From contig NZ_JADZGI010000001.1 in NCBI RefSeq assembly GCF_015865035.1, positions 558,001 to 622,000 of the forward strand: 64,000 bases of DNA, in the 5' to 3' direction. The stretch is from Novosphingobium aureum (lineage in GTDB: Bacteria > Pseudomonadota > Alphaproteobacteria > Sphingomonadales > Sphingomonadaceae). The translations under genes and the position numbers were made by a program. This document shows, piece after piece, positions 36,872 to 44,711 of this stretch (position 1 is its first letter; each line of letters starts with the position of its first letter). The notes below the pieces were generated by a model. That model had not been told where the DNA came from and did no database searches. It worked only from the letters and a program-made list of their open reading frames with translations.

Positions 36872-38035
36872 ATGAATCAGATGAAAGCCATCGATGCAGG
36901 TTCCGGCGAGGCCGACCTGATCGACCTCCCCGAGGATTTCATGGCCGATCTTCGCGCGCGCCGTGCAGAGTTCGCCGAGCTTGGCCAGCTTCCGCACGAC
37001 GTGGTCGAGCGCTTGCGCGAACTGGGCATCTATCGCGCGCTCGTTGCACGCCGGTATGGCGGCATGGAGGCCTCGCCGACCGCCTTCCTCAAGGTGATCG
37101 AGAAGCTGTCGCAGGCCGATGGATCGGTCGGCTGGGTCGCCAGCTTCGGCGTTTCGAGCATGTATCTTGCCGCCTTGCCCGAGGCGACCTTGGCGAAGAT
37201 CTACGGCGATGGGCCGGACGTGATCTTCGCCGGTGCCCTGTTTCCGCCCCAAGGCGCAGAACGTGTTGCCGGCGGCCTGCGCATCTCGGGGCGCTGGCCC
37301 TTCGGCAGCGGATCGACCGGGGCCGACCTCATCGGTGTGGGTATCAAGATTGCCGACGAGCAGGGCGCAGCGCTGCCGCGCATGGCGGTCATGCCAGCCG
37401 CCAAGGCACGGATCGAGCCGAACTGGAACGTCATCGGGCTGCGCGGTACCGGCAGCCACGACATCGTCGTCGACGAGGCCGTCGTGGCCGACGAGTGGAC
37501 CTTCGTGCGCGGCAGCAAGCCCAACCTCGAGACGCCGCTCTACCGTTATCCGGCGATGGCGCTGGCCGCGCAGGTGCTCGCGGTTGTCGGCATCGGCGTG
37601 GCACGCGCCGCGCTCGACGAGATCAAGTCTCTTGCTGCGGGGCGCGGATCGATCACGGGGGCTCCAAGGCTTGCCGACCGCGCTTACGTGCAGAGCGAGA
37701 TTGCAAAGGCCGAGGCCAGCCTGCGCTCCGCGCGCGCGTTCTTCTACGAGGCGACCGAGGCTGCCTGGGCTACCTTGTGCGAGGGGCACGAGGCGAGCCG
37801 CGAGCAGGCAATGTTGCTCCGCCTTGCTTCGAGCCAGATCGCGCGCACCGGCTGCGACGTCGCCCAGATGGCGCTGCGTCTTTCGGGGACCATCGGTATC
37901 TACGCCGATCATCCGCTTGCCGCCTACCTGCACGACGCGACCGTCGTAGCCCAGCATGCCTTCCTCTCCGAGGGGACCTGGCAGAGTGCGGGCAAGGTCA
38001 TGCTCGGTCTCGATTCGCCTCCGGGATATCCTTGA
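36872..38035 (+). CDS. iacA: Acyl-CoA-dehydrogenase-like flavin monooxygenase, IacA type
   Basis: A 387-residue protein with the acyl-CoA dehydrogenase fold used by two-component FADH2-dependent hydroxylases. It shows the N-terminal ERLRELGIYRALVARRYGG helix region, WPFGSGSTGADL in the beta domain, and the C-terminal type-2 domain with AQMALRLSGTIGIY. It lacks a CoA-oxidation context and is followed by a flavin reductase gene, as in iac clusters. Known IacA proteins oxygenate the indole ring of indole-3-acetate at C2 using reduced flavin from IacG. The locus composition (IacB, E, G, H, I, C, D homologues) supports the specific name; indole-monooxygenase (iif) homologues are the main alternative. 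Confidence 0.78.
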   Translation: MNQMKAIDAGSGEADLIDLPEDFMADLRARRAEFAELGQLPHDVVERLRELGIYRALVARRYGGMEASPTAFLKVIEKLSQADGSVGWVASFGVSSMYLAALPEATLAKIYGDGPDVIFAGALFPPQGAERVAGGLRISGRWPFGSGSTGADLIGVGIKIADEQGAALPRMAVMPAAKARIEPNWNVIGLRGTGSHDIVVDEAVVADEWTFVRGSKPNLETPLYRYPAMALAAQVLAVVGIGVARAALDEIKSLAAGRGSITGAPRLADRAYVQSEIAKAEASLRSARAFFYEATEAAWATLCEGHEASREQAMLLRLASSQIARTGCDVAQMALRLSGTIGIYADHPLAAYLHDATVVAQHAFLSEGTWQSAGKVMLGLDSPPGYP

Positions 38036-38124
38036 GAATCCCGGCCTTCGCCCGGCGGGCGCCGAGGCCTCACGCTCTCGCCCACTGACACCACTCCGAG
38101 CCTGGACCAAAGGAGCCTCTCGAT

Positions 38125-38490
38125 ATGACCGATACACCCGCCAAGAAGCCCATCCGCACCCTGTTCTGCTGTGCGGTGCTGCAGAATTTCTTCGACCTGC
38201 CCGCTGCCGATATCGGCAAGGTCTGGGCGGCCACCGGCGAAATGCTCAAGGGCATTCGCGACTTGCCCGGGGTAACCGTTCTCGGCACGCTCGATGATGA
38301 CGAGACCATGGTCGGCACCTCGCCCAATGGCTGGCCCTGGACATTCTACATCATGGCCGAAGTCCCCGACCGCGAGACGGTACAGGCGGGTTGCAACCTG
38401 TTTCGCACCATCGAGGTGGGCGAATATCGCCTGTGGAAGTACATGCGCGTCGAGGCCCGTCTCGGTCGTGAACTGGTGATCCCCGAATGA
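38125..38490 (+). CDS. iacB: IacB-like small protein of auxin catabolism
   Basis: A 121-residue soluble protein without signal peptide or known motif. It has an alpha/beta pattern with conserved-looking TLFCCAVLQNFFDLP, GTSPNGWPWTFYIMAEVPD and WKYMRVEARLGREL. A small protein of this size directly after iacA is a standard member of iac clusters. Its catalytic role is poorly defined in the literature. The gene follows iacA after 89 bp and its stop overlaps the SDR start (ATGA). Confidence 0.65.
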   Translation: MTDTPAKKPIRTLFCCAVLQNFFDLPAADIGKVWAATGEMLKGIRDLPGVTVLGTLDDDETMVGTSPNGWPWTFYIMAEVPDRETVQAGCNLFRTIEVGEYRLWKYMRVEARLGRELVIPE

Positions 38491-39242
38491 GCGTGACGGG
38501 CGATGCGCGCGCGGTTCTCGTGACCGGGGGCGGGCAAGGGCTCGGGGAATGTCTCTCGCGGGCCTTCTTCGCGGCTGGCTACCGGGTTTGCATCAGCGAT
38601 GTCGACGGCGCGCGGGCTGAGGCGCTCGCGGCCGGGCTCGACGGTTCGGGCTCGCGCGCCATGGGTCTCGCGCTCGACGTGCGTGAACAGGCAGCCTTCG
38701 AAGCCGCGCGTGATCGCATACTGGCCGAGTGGGGCCGGATCGACGTGCTGGTCAACAACGCCGTGGTCACGCGCGCGCAGCCGGTTCTCGAGATCAATCC
38801 CGATGACTTCGACGCGGTCGTGGCCGTGAACCTGCGCGGCACTTTCGTGGGCAGCCAGGTGCTGGGGCGCCACTTCCGCGATGTCGGTGCAGGGCGGATC
38901 GTCAATCTGGCTTCGCTGGCAGGGCAGAACGGTGGGACAGCCACTGGCGCCCATTACGCTGCCTCGAAGGGCGGGATCATCACTTTGACCAAGGTCTTTG
39001 CGCGCGACCTCGGGCCTTATGGGGTCACCGTCAATGCGATCGCCCCCGGGCCGCTCGACCTGCCCTCGGTCCATGCGCTCGTCCCGGCGGACAAGCTGGC
39101 CGGCATCGTCGCTGGTATTCCGGTGCGCTCGCTGGGCTCGCCCGACTACGTCGCGCGTACCGCCGTCCATCTGGCCGATCCTGGAGCAGGCTTTGCCAAC
39201 GGCGCAATCTGGGACATCAACGGCGGATTGAACATGCGATGA
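38487..39242 (+). CDS. iacE: SDR-family enzyme of auxin catabolism, IacE type
   Basis: A 251-residue short-chain dehydrogenase starting at ATG 38487 (ATGA overlap). The cofactor loop is TGGGQGLGE near residues 12-20, with an acidic ISDVDG segment after strand 2. NNAVV replaces the classical NNAG, and Ser in LASLAG with the Y-x-x-x-K in HYAASKGG form the catalytic set. In iac pathways IacE acts after IacA on an oxidised oxindole-acetate intermediate. The position between iacB and iacG supports this. Alone, the SDR sequence would not identify the substrate. Confidence 0.75.
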   Translation: MSVTGDARAVLVTGGGQGLGECLSRAFFAAGYRVCISDVDGARAEALAAGLDGSGSRAMGLALDVREQAAFEAARDRILAEWGRIDVLVNNAVVTRAQPVLEINPDDFDAVVAVNLRGTFVGSQVLGRHFRDVGAGRIVNLASLAGQNGGTATGAHYAASKGGIITLTKVFARDLGPYGVTVNAIAPGPLDLPSVHALVPADKLAGIVAGIPVRSLGSPDYVARTAVHLADPGAGFANGAIWDINGGLNMR

Positions 39243-39760
39243 GCAAGCCAGGCGCAAGTGTCGATGCCGGAGGCTTTCGGGCAGCCATGGCCCAGCTTGG
39301 CGCGGCGGTGAATATTGTCACCACCGATGGCGTGGCCGGGCGCTACGGGATCACCGCTTCAGCGGTATGCAGCGTTACCGACAGCCCGGCCTCGCTGCTG
39401 GTCTGCGTCAACCGGGCCTCGCGCATGCACGCGGCATTGCGTGCGAACGGCGTTCTTGCGGTCAACGTGCTGACGCCCGACCATGAGGCCCTTTGCGCAG
39501 CCTTCGCTACGGGAGGGCTGTCGATCGAGGAGCGCTTCGCTGGCGGTAGCTGGCAAGCCATGAACAATGGCGTGCCCGGGCTGGAAGGGGCGCTGGTACG
39601 TCTGGCCTGTCGCATCGAGACGGTCACCGAAGTCGGCACTCATGCCGTCATTATCGCACGGGTCGAGCAAGTCGTCCTGCGTGGTGAGGGGGAAGGGCTG
39701 GTCTACTTCGACAGGACCTTCCATCGCCTCCCGTTGACCCCTGCTCTCAGCGAGGGGTAA
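39239..39760 (+). CDS. iacG: Flavin reductase, IacG type
   Basis: A 173-residue protein of the flavin-reductase-like FMN-binding family: FRAAMAQLGAAVNIVTTDG at the start, GITASAVCSVTDSPASLLVCVN in the middle, FAGGSW and a final YFDRTFHRL. It would supply reduced flavin to IacA, completing the two-component monooxygenase. It starts at ATG 39239, overlapping the iacE stop. The 3' end overlaps the convergent hydratase-family gene by 14 bp, so the two transcripts are complementary there. Confidence 0.82.
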   Translation: MSKPGASVDAGGFRAAMAQLGAAVNIVTTDGVAGRYGITASAVCSVTDSPASLLVCVNRASRMHAALRANGVLAVNVLTPDHEALCAAFATGGLSIEERFAGGSWQAMNNGVPGLEGALVRLACRIETVTEVGTHAVIIARVEQVVLRGEGEGLVYFDRTFHRLPLTPALSEG

Positions 39761-40523
39761 CCAGGCATTCGAGCAGGGCTTCGGGCGTGAAGTGAACCCG
39801 GCATGCCTGGCCTGGCGCGACTTCGTGCACGCCGGTGATCGCGCCGGTCGAGATCAGTGTGCCCTCGGGCACTTCGTGGCCGAGCATGGCGAGCTTCTCC
39901 AGTGCATAGGCGATTGCTGCCAGTGGGCCGCCGGGAAGCTGGCCTGCCTCGCGCGGTCCGAAATCCTCGTCGTCGATGCGGGTCGTGACGCGCACGGCGT
40001 CGGGGTTCTCGAGAGGCAGCCGGGGGCCGAGGATCAGGCCCAGATTGTTGCCGAATCCGGCGATGCTGGCGAGCGGACCGAGCGCGTTGATCGTCGCCAG
40101 CGGGCTGCCCGCGACTTCGATCCCGGCATGCCACGAGGTGACCAGCCCGGCGCAGTCCTGCGCGCTCCAGTGCCGGGCGTCACCCGGTGCGGCAATGCGG
40201 GCCACCAGCTCGGCCTCGAGTGCCGCGAAACCGCCCTCTATCATCGGAAAGGCACTGGTGCCGTCCCCGGCGAGCGGCCAGACGTCCTGCGCGAAGATCG
40301 GACCCACGAAGCGGTTCTCGCCCAGCCGTGCTTCGGCCTCGCCGGTGATGCGGCCGACTTTCCAGCCGACGATCGCGTCCGGCCAGGCCGCGATGGCCGC
40401 ATTCTGGATCGCGTAGGCTTCCTCGAGCGTCTCGGGCATCGTGCCGGGAAACGCGGTAAAGCCGGTCCTCGCTGCACGGTTGCGCACGAATGCATCGGCG
40501 GAGAGGGTAGCGGCCTCGGTCAT
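39747..40523 (-). CDS. 2-keto-4-pentenoate hydratase / fumarylacetoacetase-fold protein
   Basis: A 258-residue protein with the MhpD-like FAH fold: ETLEEAYAIQNAAI and VGWKVG near the start, RFVGPIF, EAELVARI (metal-binding Glu region) and the LISTGAITGVHEVAPG C-terminal block. Relatives hydrate 2-hydroxypenta-2,4-dienoate from catechol meta-cleavage or decarboxylate related oxo-acids. It is inserted inside the iac locus on the opposite strand, same direction as the second MarR 74 bp upstream. No catechol dioxygenase or ring-cleavage hydrolase is in the window, so the link to catechol is only suggestive. Confidence 0.78.
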   Translation of the reverse strand: MTEAATLSADAFVRNRAARTGFTAFPGTMPETLEEAYAIQNAAIAAWPDAIVGWKVGRITGEAEARLGENRFVGPIFAQDVWPLAGDGTSAFPMIEGGFAALEAELVARIAAPGDARHWSAQDCAGLVTSWHAGIEVAGSPLATINALGPLASIAGFGNNLGLILGPRLPLENPDAVRVTTRIDDEDFGPREAGQLPGGPLAAIAYALEKLAMLGHEVPEGTLISTGAITGVHEVAPGQACRVHFTPEALLECLVTPR

Positions 40524-40597
40524 GTTCGGTCCTTCGGGTGGCAGCGGGGTAACGGTTCGCGTTCAGGCATCCGGCGATGGCTCGGTGGAGAGAGCGC

Positions 40598-41062
40598 CTA
40601 GCGGAGATTTTGTGCCATGTCGCCCAGCAGGGCGCGCAACTGGGCCAGCTTGTCTTCATCGAATCCGGCAAAGGCCCGATTGAAGACGTGGCGTGCGGTC
40701 TCGACTGCGGGGCCGACCAGCGCTTCTCCGCGCGGGGTGAGCGTAACCTCAGTGGCACGCCGATCACGCTGGCCCTCGCGCAACTCCACCAGCCCCTTGG
40801 ACTGCATGCGCTGGATCGCCCGGGTCATGGCCGAAAGCTTCGAATTGGCCTGGGCCGCGATGTCGCTTACCGTCATCCACGGGTTCTGTTTGAGCACCAT
40901 GATGATGCGCCAGCTCGTCGGGTCCATTTCGGAACCCTCCAGCGCAGAAGCAAGCGCCTCTTGGTAGCGGGCATGGGCGCGTGTCAGCCAGTAGAATGGC
41001 CAGGCGTCGTAGCTGAGGCGCTGATCGTGATCCATGGCGATCAGGTCGAGGATCGGGGTCAT
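40598..41062 (-). CDS. iacR: MarR-family repressor of auxin catabolism, IacR type
   Basis: A 154-residue MarR protein with the same WPFYWLTR segment as the regulator at 36144-36590, indicating an old duplication. The wHTH is MTVSDIAAQANSKLSAMTRAIQRMQSKGLVEL with wing REGQRDRRATEVTLT. It is divergent from iacH with only 55 bp between starts, which contain an almost perfect 16-bp palindrome. IacR-type MarR repressors respond to indole-3-acetate. This copy is likely to act on the iacH-I-C-D promoter and on itself, and perhaps on the downstream hydratase gene. Confidence 0.8.
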   Translation of the reverse strand: MTPILDLIAMDHDQRLSYDAWPFYWLTRAHARYQEALASALEGSEMDPTSWRIIMVLKQNPWMTVSDIAAQANSKLSAMTRAIQRMQSKGLVELREGQRDRRATEVTLTPRGEALVGPAVETARHVFNRAFAGFDEDKLAQLRALLGDMAQNLR

Positions 41063-41077
41063 TTCGGCAAGCTCTAA

Positions 41078-41100
41078 AATAGTTGACTAGTCACGTGAAT
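41078..41100. promoter_or_regulatory. Candidate MarR operator between iacR and iacH
   Basis: AGTTGACT (41081-41088) and AGTCACGT (41089-41096) form a nearly perfect inverted repeat centred in the 55-bp divergent intergenic region. The 9-mer ATAGTTGAC (41079-41087) recurs upstream of iacA, and TCACGT also occurs in both regions. Confidence 0.58.
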
Positions 41101-41117
41101 CATGTTGCATTTGCCTT

Positions 41118-42302
41118 ATGCCAGCTTCTTCACACAGTTCAATCCCGCAGCCCATGTCGCCGGATCCTGCCATTCTGGTCCAAACGCTCGACCTCGGTGG
41201 GGACAGCCATTGCGCCGCTGACGGCCTGCGCGTGGCGGTCAAGGATTGCATCGCCATTGCCGGGACCCGCACCGGCTGTGGCAGTGCCGCCTTCGATGCC
41301 GCACCTGTCGAAACGGCTCATGCCGCCGTGGTCGAGGCCTTGCTCGCGGCAGGTTGCCGGATCGTGGGCAAGGCCAACATGCATGAGCTGGCCTATGGCG
41401 TGACCGGGGCCAACGCCCATACCGGGACGCCGCTCAATCCGTTGTTTCCCGATCGCATCGTTGGCGGTTCGTCGAGCGGCAGCGCGGCTGCCGTCGCGGC
41501 CGGGCTCGTCGACTTCGCGATCGGCACCGATACGGGTGGCTCGATCCGGATGCCCGCCGCGTGCTGCGCGGTCTTCGGGCTCAAGCCCGGCTTCGGCGCG
41601 GTCTCGCGCGAGGGGGCGGTCCCGGCAACCAGCTCGCTCGACTGCATCGGTCCGTTTGCGCGAAACATGGCCATGATCGGTACCGCCATGGCCGCCATCT
41701 CTCCGGGCTTCACCGTGCCGTGTGCGGCCGAGGATTTCGTGCTCGGTCGTGTGGCGACGAGTGCGGATGCACAGATCGAGGCGGCGCTGGACAAGGTGCT
41801 GCAGGCGCGCAGCGCCGATGTGCGCCGGATAGAGCTTCCCCTGCTCGGTGCGGCTCACCGTGCCGGGATCACGATCATGGCTGCGGAAATGGCTGCGCTG
41901 TTCGGCCACCTCGTCGGCACCGGCAAGCTGGGTGCCGACATCGACGCACGTCTTGCCGCCGGATTGAAGGTCGACGCCGCCGCGGTGCGCGAAGCCGAGG
42001 CAGTGCGCACGCACTTCACCGCAGAAGTCGACGCTGCACTCGAGACCTGCGACGCGCTGGTTCTGCCGACCTTGCCGAGCGTGCCGCTACTGCTTCGAGA
42101 GGCTGGCGATGCGCAAGGCGCGCTGAGGCTGACCGAGCTAGTGCGCCCGTTCAATCTTTCCGGTCATCCCGCGCTTTCGCTGCCTACTCGCACTGCAAGT
42201 GGCCTTCCTGCGGGGGTGCAGCTGGTCGGAGCGATGGGAGCGGAAGCGGCACTGTGCGGGATCGGCATGGCGCTGGAAGGGGCACTGGAGGGGGCGCAGT
42301 GA
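41118..42302 (+). CDS. iacH: Amidase-signature hydrolase, IacH type
   Basis: A 394-residue amidase-signature enzyme. The Ser-cisSer-Lys triad can be placed: Lys42 in VKDCIAI, cis-Ser118 in GGSSSGS, and nucleophile Ser142 in DTGGSIR, with the normal 24-residue spacing between the two serines. It starts at ATG 41118, 55 bp from the divergent iacR. In iac clusters IacH is expected to open the lactam formed after oxidation of the indole ring, before ring dioxygenation. The gene overlaps iacI (GTGA). Confidence 0.8.
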   Translation: MPASSHSSIPQPMSPDPAILVQTLDLGGDSHCAADGLRVAVKDCIAIAGTRTGCGSAAFDAAPVETAHAAVVEALLAAGCRIVGKANMHELAYGVTGANAHTGTPLNPLFPDRIVGGSSSGSAAAVAAGLVDFAIGTDTGGSIRMPAACCAVFGLKPGFGAVSREGAVPATSSLDCIGPFARNMAMIGTAMAAISPGFTVPCAAEDFVLGRVATSADAQIEAALDKVLQARSADVRRIELPLLGAAHRAGITIMAAEMAALFGHLVGTGKLGADIDARLAAGLKVDAAAVREAEAVRTHFTAEVDAALETCDALVLPTLPSVPLLLREAGDAQGALRLTELVRPFNLSGHPALSLPTRTASGLPAGVQLVGAMGAEAALCGIGMALEGALEGAQ

Positions 42303-42844
42303 GTGTACCCTCCGATCTCGCGGGGCTCGTCGAGCGGTTGACGCGGCTCGAAGCCGAAAGTGCGATCCGAGCGGTCATGGCGCGCTACATGGAAATCTGC
42401 GACACGCTCGGCCCGGATTCGCCGATGGCGGAGCTGGGCGCACTGTTCACTCGCGAGGCGGTCTGGACCGGTGTCGGTGCACGCTACGCCGGGGCCTTCG
42501 GTGGTCACGGGGGGCGCGAGGCCATCGTCGCCATGCTGGCACATTACCAGGGCGAGCCCGGCCGGCGCGCACCGCACTTCGCGATGAACGCGCACTTCCT
42601 TTCCTCCGAGACGATCCGCGTCGCCGGCGAGTCCGCGCGGGGGCAGTGGATGATGCTCCAGACCTCGACTTATGCCGACGGGCGCAGCGACTTGCGCTCG
42701 GCGCGGCTCAATGTCGCCTTCGCCTTCGAGGAAGGTGCCTGGCGCATTGCCCGTTTCGAGACCGAGAACCTCTTCAGCCGGCCAGTGGACCGGTGGGATG
42801 ACCCGGCGCCGGTTACGGTGCCCGACCAGCAGACAGGAGAATGA
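42299..42844 (+). CDS. iacI: SnoaL-like protein, IacI type
   Basis: A 181-residue protein starting at GTG 42299 inside the iacH stop. An N-terminal LVERLTRLEAESAIRAVMARYMEICD helix leads to a cone-shaped SnoaL/NTF2-like domain with FTREAVWTGVGAR, AHFLSSETIRV and ARLNVAFAFEEGAWRIARFE. Such proteins follow iacH in known auxin-degradation clusters; the biochemical role is unsettled. The stop overlaps the iacC start (ATGA). Confidence 0.72.
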   Translation: MSVPSDLAGLVERLTRLEAESAIRAVMARYMEICDTLGPDSPMAELGALFTREAVWTGVGARYAGAFGGHGGREAIVAMLAHYQGEPGRRAPHFAMNAHFLSSETIRVAGESARGQWMMLQTSTYADGRSDLRSARLNVAFAFEEGAWRIARFETENLFSRPVDRWDDPAPVTVPDQQTGE

Positions 42845-44115
42845 CGCTCATGGATATGCCGACAGGTGGCGCCGGCTATGGCGATCTCGTGCAGGACGAT
42901 CGCGTCCACACCGCGCTCTACAAGGACCCGGCCATCTTTGACGAGGAGATGGAGCGGATCTTCAAGAACACCTGGGTCTGGGTGGCACACGCCAGCGAAG
43001 TGCCGCGCAAGAACACCTTCCGCAAATCCTACGTGGGCAAGCAGCCGGTGATCGTCACGCGCGACAAGGAAGAGAAGGTCCATGTCCTGCTCAACCGTTG
43101 CCGCCACCGCGCCGCGACCGTGTGCGAGAAGAAGGCAGGCAAGACTTCGGTCTTCGTGTGCCCCTATCATGGCTGGAGCTACAACCTCGACGGCAAGCTG
43201 CGCTCGGTGCCGCACCAGGCGGTCTATGGCGAAGGTTTCGACAAGGATGAGTTCCCGCTCGTCTCGCTGCGCACCGAGGAATACAACGGCATGATCTTCG
43301 CGACGTTCCGCGATGACATCGAGCCGCTGGAGGAGTTCCTGGGCGCGGCCAGGAAGTGGATCGACCTGTTCATGAAGCAGGGCGCGGGCTACCCGGTCAA
43401 GACGCTGGGCGAGCACCAGTTCCGCTTCCCGGGCAACTGGAAGATCCAGCTCGAGAATACCACCGACGCCTATCACTTCCCGATCGTGCACAAGACGTTC
43501 CTCGACAGCCTCGATGCCGAGACGGAGAACGTGTTCGACGTGCTCGGGCAGGGCGGGTGGGTCGAGGACCTGGGCAATGGCCATTCGCTCATGGTGATGA
43601 TCCCCGATCTCGTCGATCTCGAGGAGAACCTCGATGCGCCGATCCCGGAACGCTTCGCCGAACTGGCCGAGGAACTGCGCGCTGAAGGGCATTCCGATCA
43701 CGAGGTGCGCCGCATCGTGCGGGCCGTGGGCGGGGGCGGTTTCAACCTCAACCTGTTCCCCAATGTGGCCTGTTCGATGGCCTTCTTCCGCGTGCTGCGC
43801 CCGGTCAGCGTCGACGAGACCGAAATCCGCCACATCGCCATCGGCATGGACGGAGGGCCCGAGGCGGGCAACCGCATGCGCATGCGTCTTCACGAGCACT
43901 TCCAGGGGCCGATGGGCTTCGGTTCGCCTGACGATGCGGAAGGCTGGGAACGTGTCCAGCGCGGCTCGTCGGCAGGTGACGACCTTTGGATTCTCGTCAA
44001 TCGCGGCAAGGAGCCGCTCGTCGGCCATGCCGCAGGCAGCAACGTGACCGACGTCAGCGCCGAGACTGGAATGCGCGCGGCCTATCAGCAGTGGAAGAGG
44101 ATGATGTCGGCATGA
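42841..44115 (+). CDS. iacC: Rieske aromatic-ring dioxygenase, large subunit, IacC type
   Basis: A 424-residue alpha subunit. The Rieske [2Fe-2S] ligands are C87/H89 (CRH) and C107/H110 (CPYH). The mononuclear iron site has the bridging Asp209 and ligands H212 and H217 (DAYHFPIVH). ATG 42841 overlaps the previous stop. With IacD it would dioxygenate an anthranilate-like intermediate, leading to catechol as reported for iac pathways. An electron-transfer ferredoxin/reductase gene (iacF), usual in other iac clusters, is not found in the window. Confidence 0.86.
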   Translation: MTLMDMPTGGAGYGDLVQDDRVHTALYKDPAIFDEEMERIFKNTWVWVAHASEVPRKNTFRKSYVGKQPVIVTRDKEEKVHVLLNRCRHRAATVCEKKAGKTSVFVCPYHGWSYNLDGKLRSVPHQAVYGEGFDKDEFPLVSLRTEEYNGMIFATFRDDIEPLEEFLGAARKWIDLFMKQGAGYPVKTLGEHQFRFPGNWKIQLENTTDAYHFPIVHKTFLDSLDAETENVFDVLGQGGWVEDLGNGHSLMVMIPDLVDLEENLDAPIPERFAELAEELRAEGHSDHEVRRIVRAVGGGGFNLNLFPNVACSMAFFRVLRPVSVDETEIRHIAIGMDGGPEAGNRMRMRLHEHFQGPMGFGSPDDAEGWERVQRGSSAGDDLWILVNRGKEPLVGHAAGSNVTDVSAETGMRAAYQQWKRMMSA

Positions 44116-44618
44116 GCACGAGCGAAATGACCCGCGAGGATGTCGCAGCGATCACGCTGGACGAGGCCACGACCTTCATCTGGCGCGAGGCTGAAATTCT
44201 CGATCGGCAGGACTACAAGGCCTGGCTTCCCCTGTTCACGCCCGATGGCCTCTACGTCATTCCGATCGAGCGCGACACCGGGGACAGGGCGGGGGAACTG
44301 AATATCGCCTACGACGATGCAGAGATGCGGGCGATGCGTGTGAAGCGGCTCAAGAGCGGTTTCTCGATCTCGTCTGCTCCTTCGGCACGTACGGTGCGCA
44401 CCACCTCGCGTTTCGTGATCGAGCAGGGCAAGGATAACAGCGCGATCGTGCGCTGTGCGCAGATGCTGGTCGAGTACAAGTTCGAGCGTACCCGGGTGGT
44501 CGGCGCCGACGTGACCTATCGCCTCGTGCGCGGCCCCGAAGGACTGCGCATGGCGCGCAAGGAAGTGCTGCTGCTCAACTCCGACGATCCGCTCTGGGGC
44601 GTCGGCTACCTGTTCTGA
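44112..44618 (+). CDS. iacD: Ring-hydroxylating dioxygenase small subunit, IacD type
   Basis: A 168-residue beta subunit starting at ATG 44112 (ATGA overlap); a longer in-frame reading exists inside iacC but has no similarity. It has the NTF2-like fold of dioxygenase beta subunits: FIWREAEILDRQDYKAWLPLFTPDGLYVIP, RTTSRFVIEQG, and a final KEVLLLNSDDPLWGVGYLF. It would form the alpha3beta3 hexamer with IacC. It is the last gene of the iacH-I-C-D run and is followed by a hairpin terminator. Confidence 0.84.
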   Translation: MSTSEMTREDVAAITLDEATTFIWREAEILDRQDYKAWLPLFTPDGLYVIPIERDTGDRAGELNIAYDDAEMRAMRVKRLKSGFSISSAPSARTVRTTSRFVIEQGKDNSAIVRCAQMLVEYKFERTRVVGADVTYRLVRGPEGLRMARKEVLLLNSDDPLWGVGYLF

Positions 44619-44635
44619 TCATTATTCGGGACGAC

Positions 44636-44671
44636 GAGGCCCCCGTGCAGCTCAGTCTGCGCGGGGGCCTC
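44636..44671 (+). terminator. Terminator of the iacHICD operon
   Basis: A perfect 10-bp stem GAGGCCCCCG (44636-44645) / CGGGGGCCTC (44662-44671), followed by CTGCATTTG. It lies 18 bp after iacD and 40 bp before the end of the convergent gene. Confidence 0.72.
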
Positions 44672-44711
44672 CTGCATTTGGTGCCGGGGGGCGCTGCGAG
44701 GTGGCAGCGTG

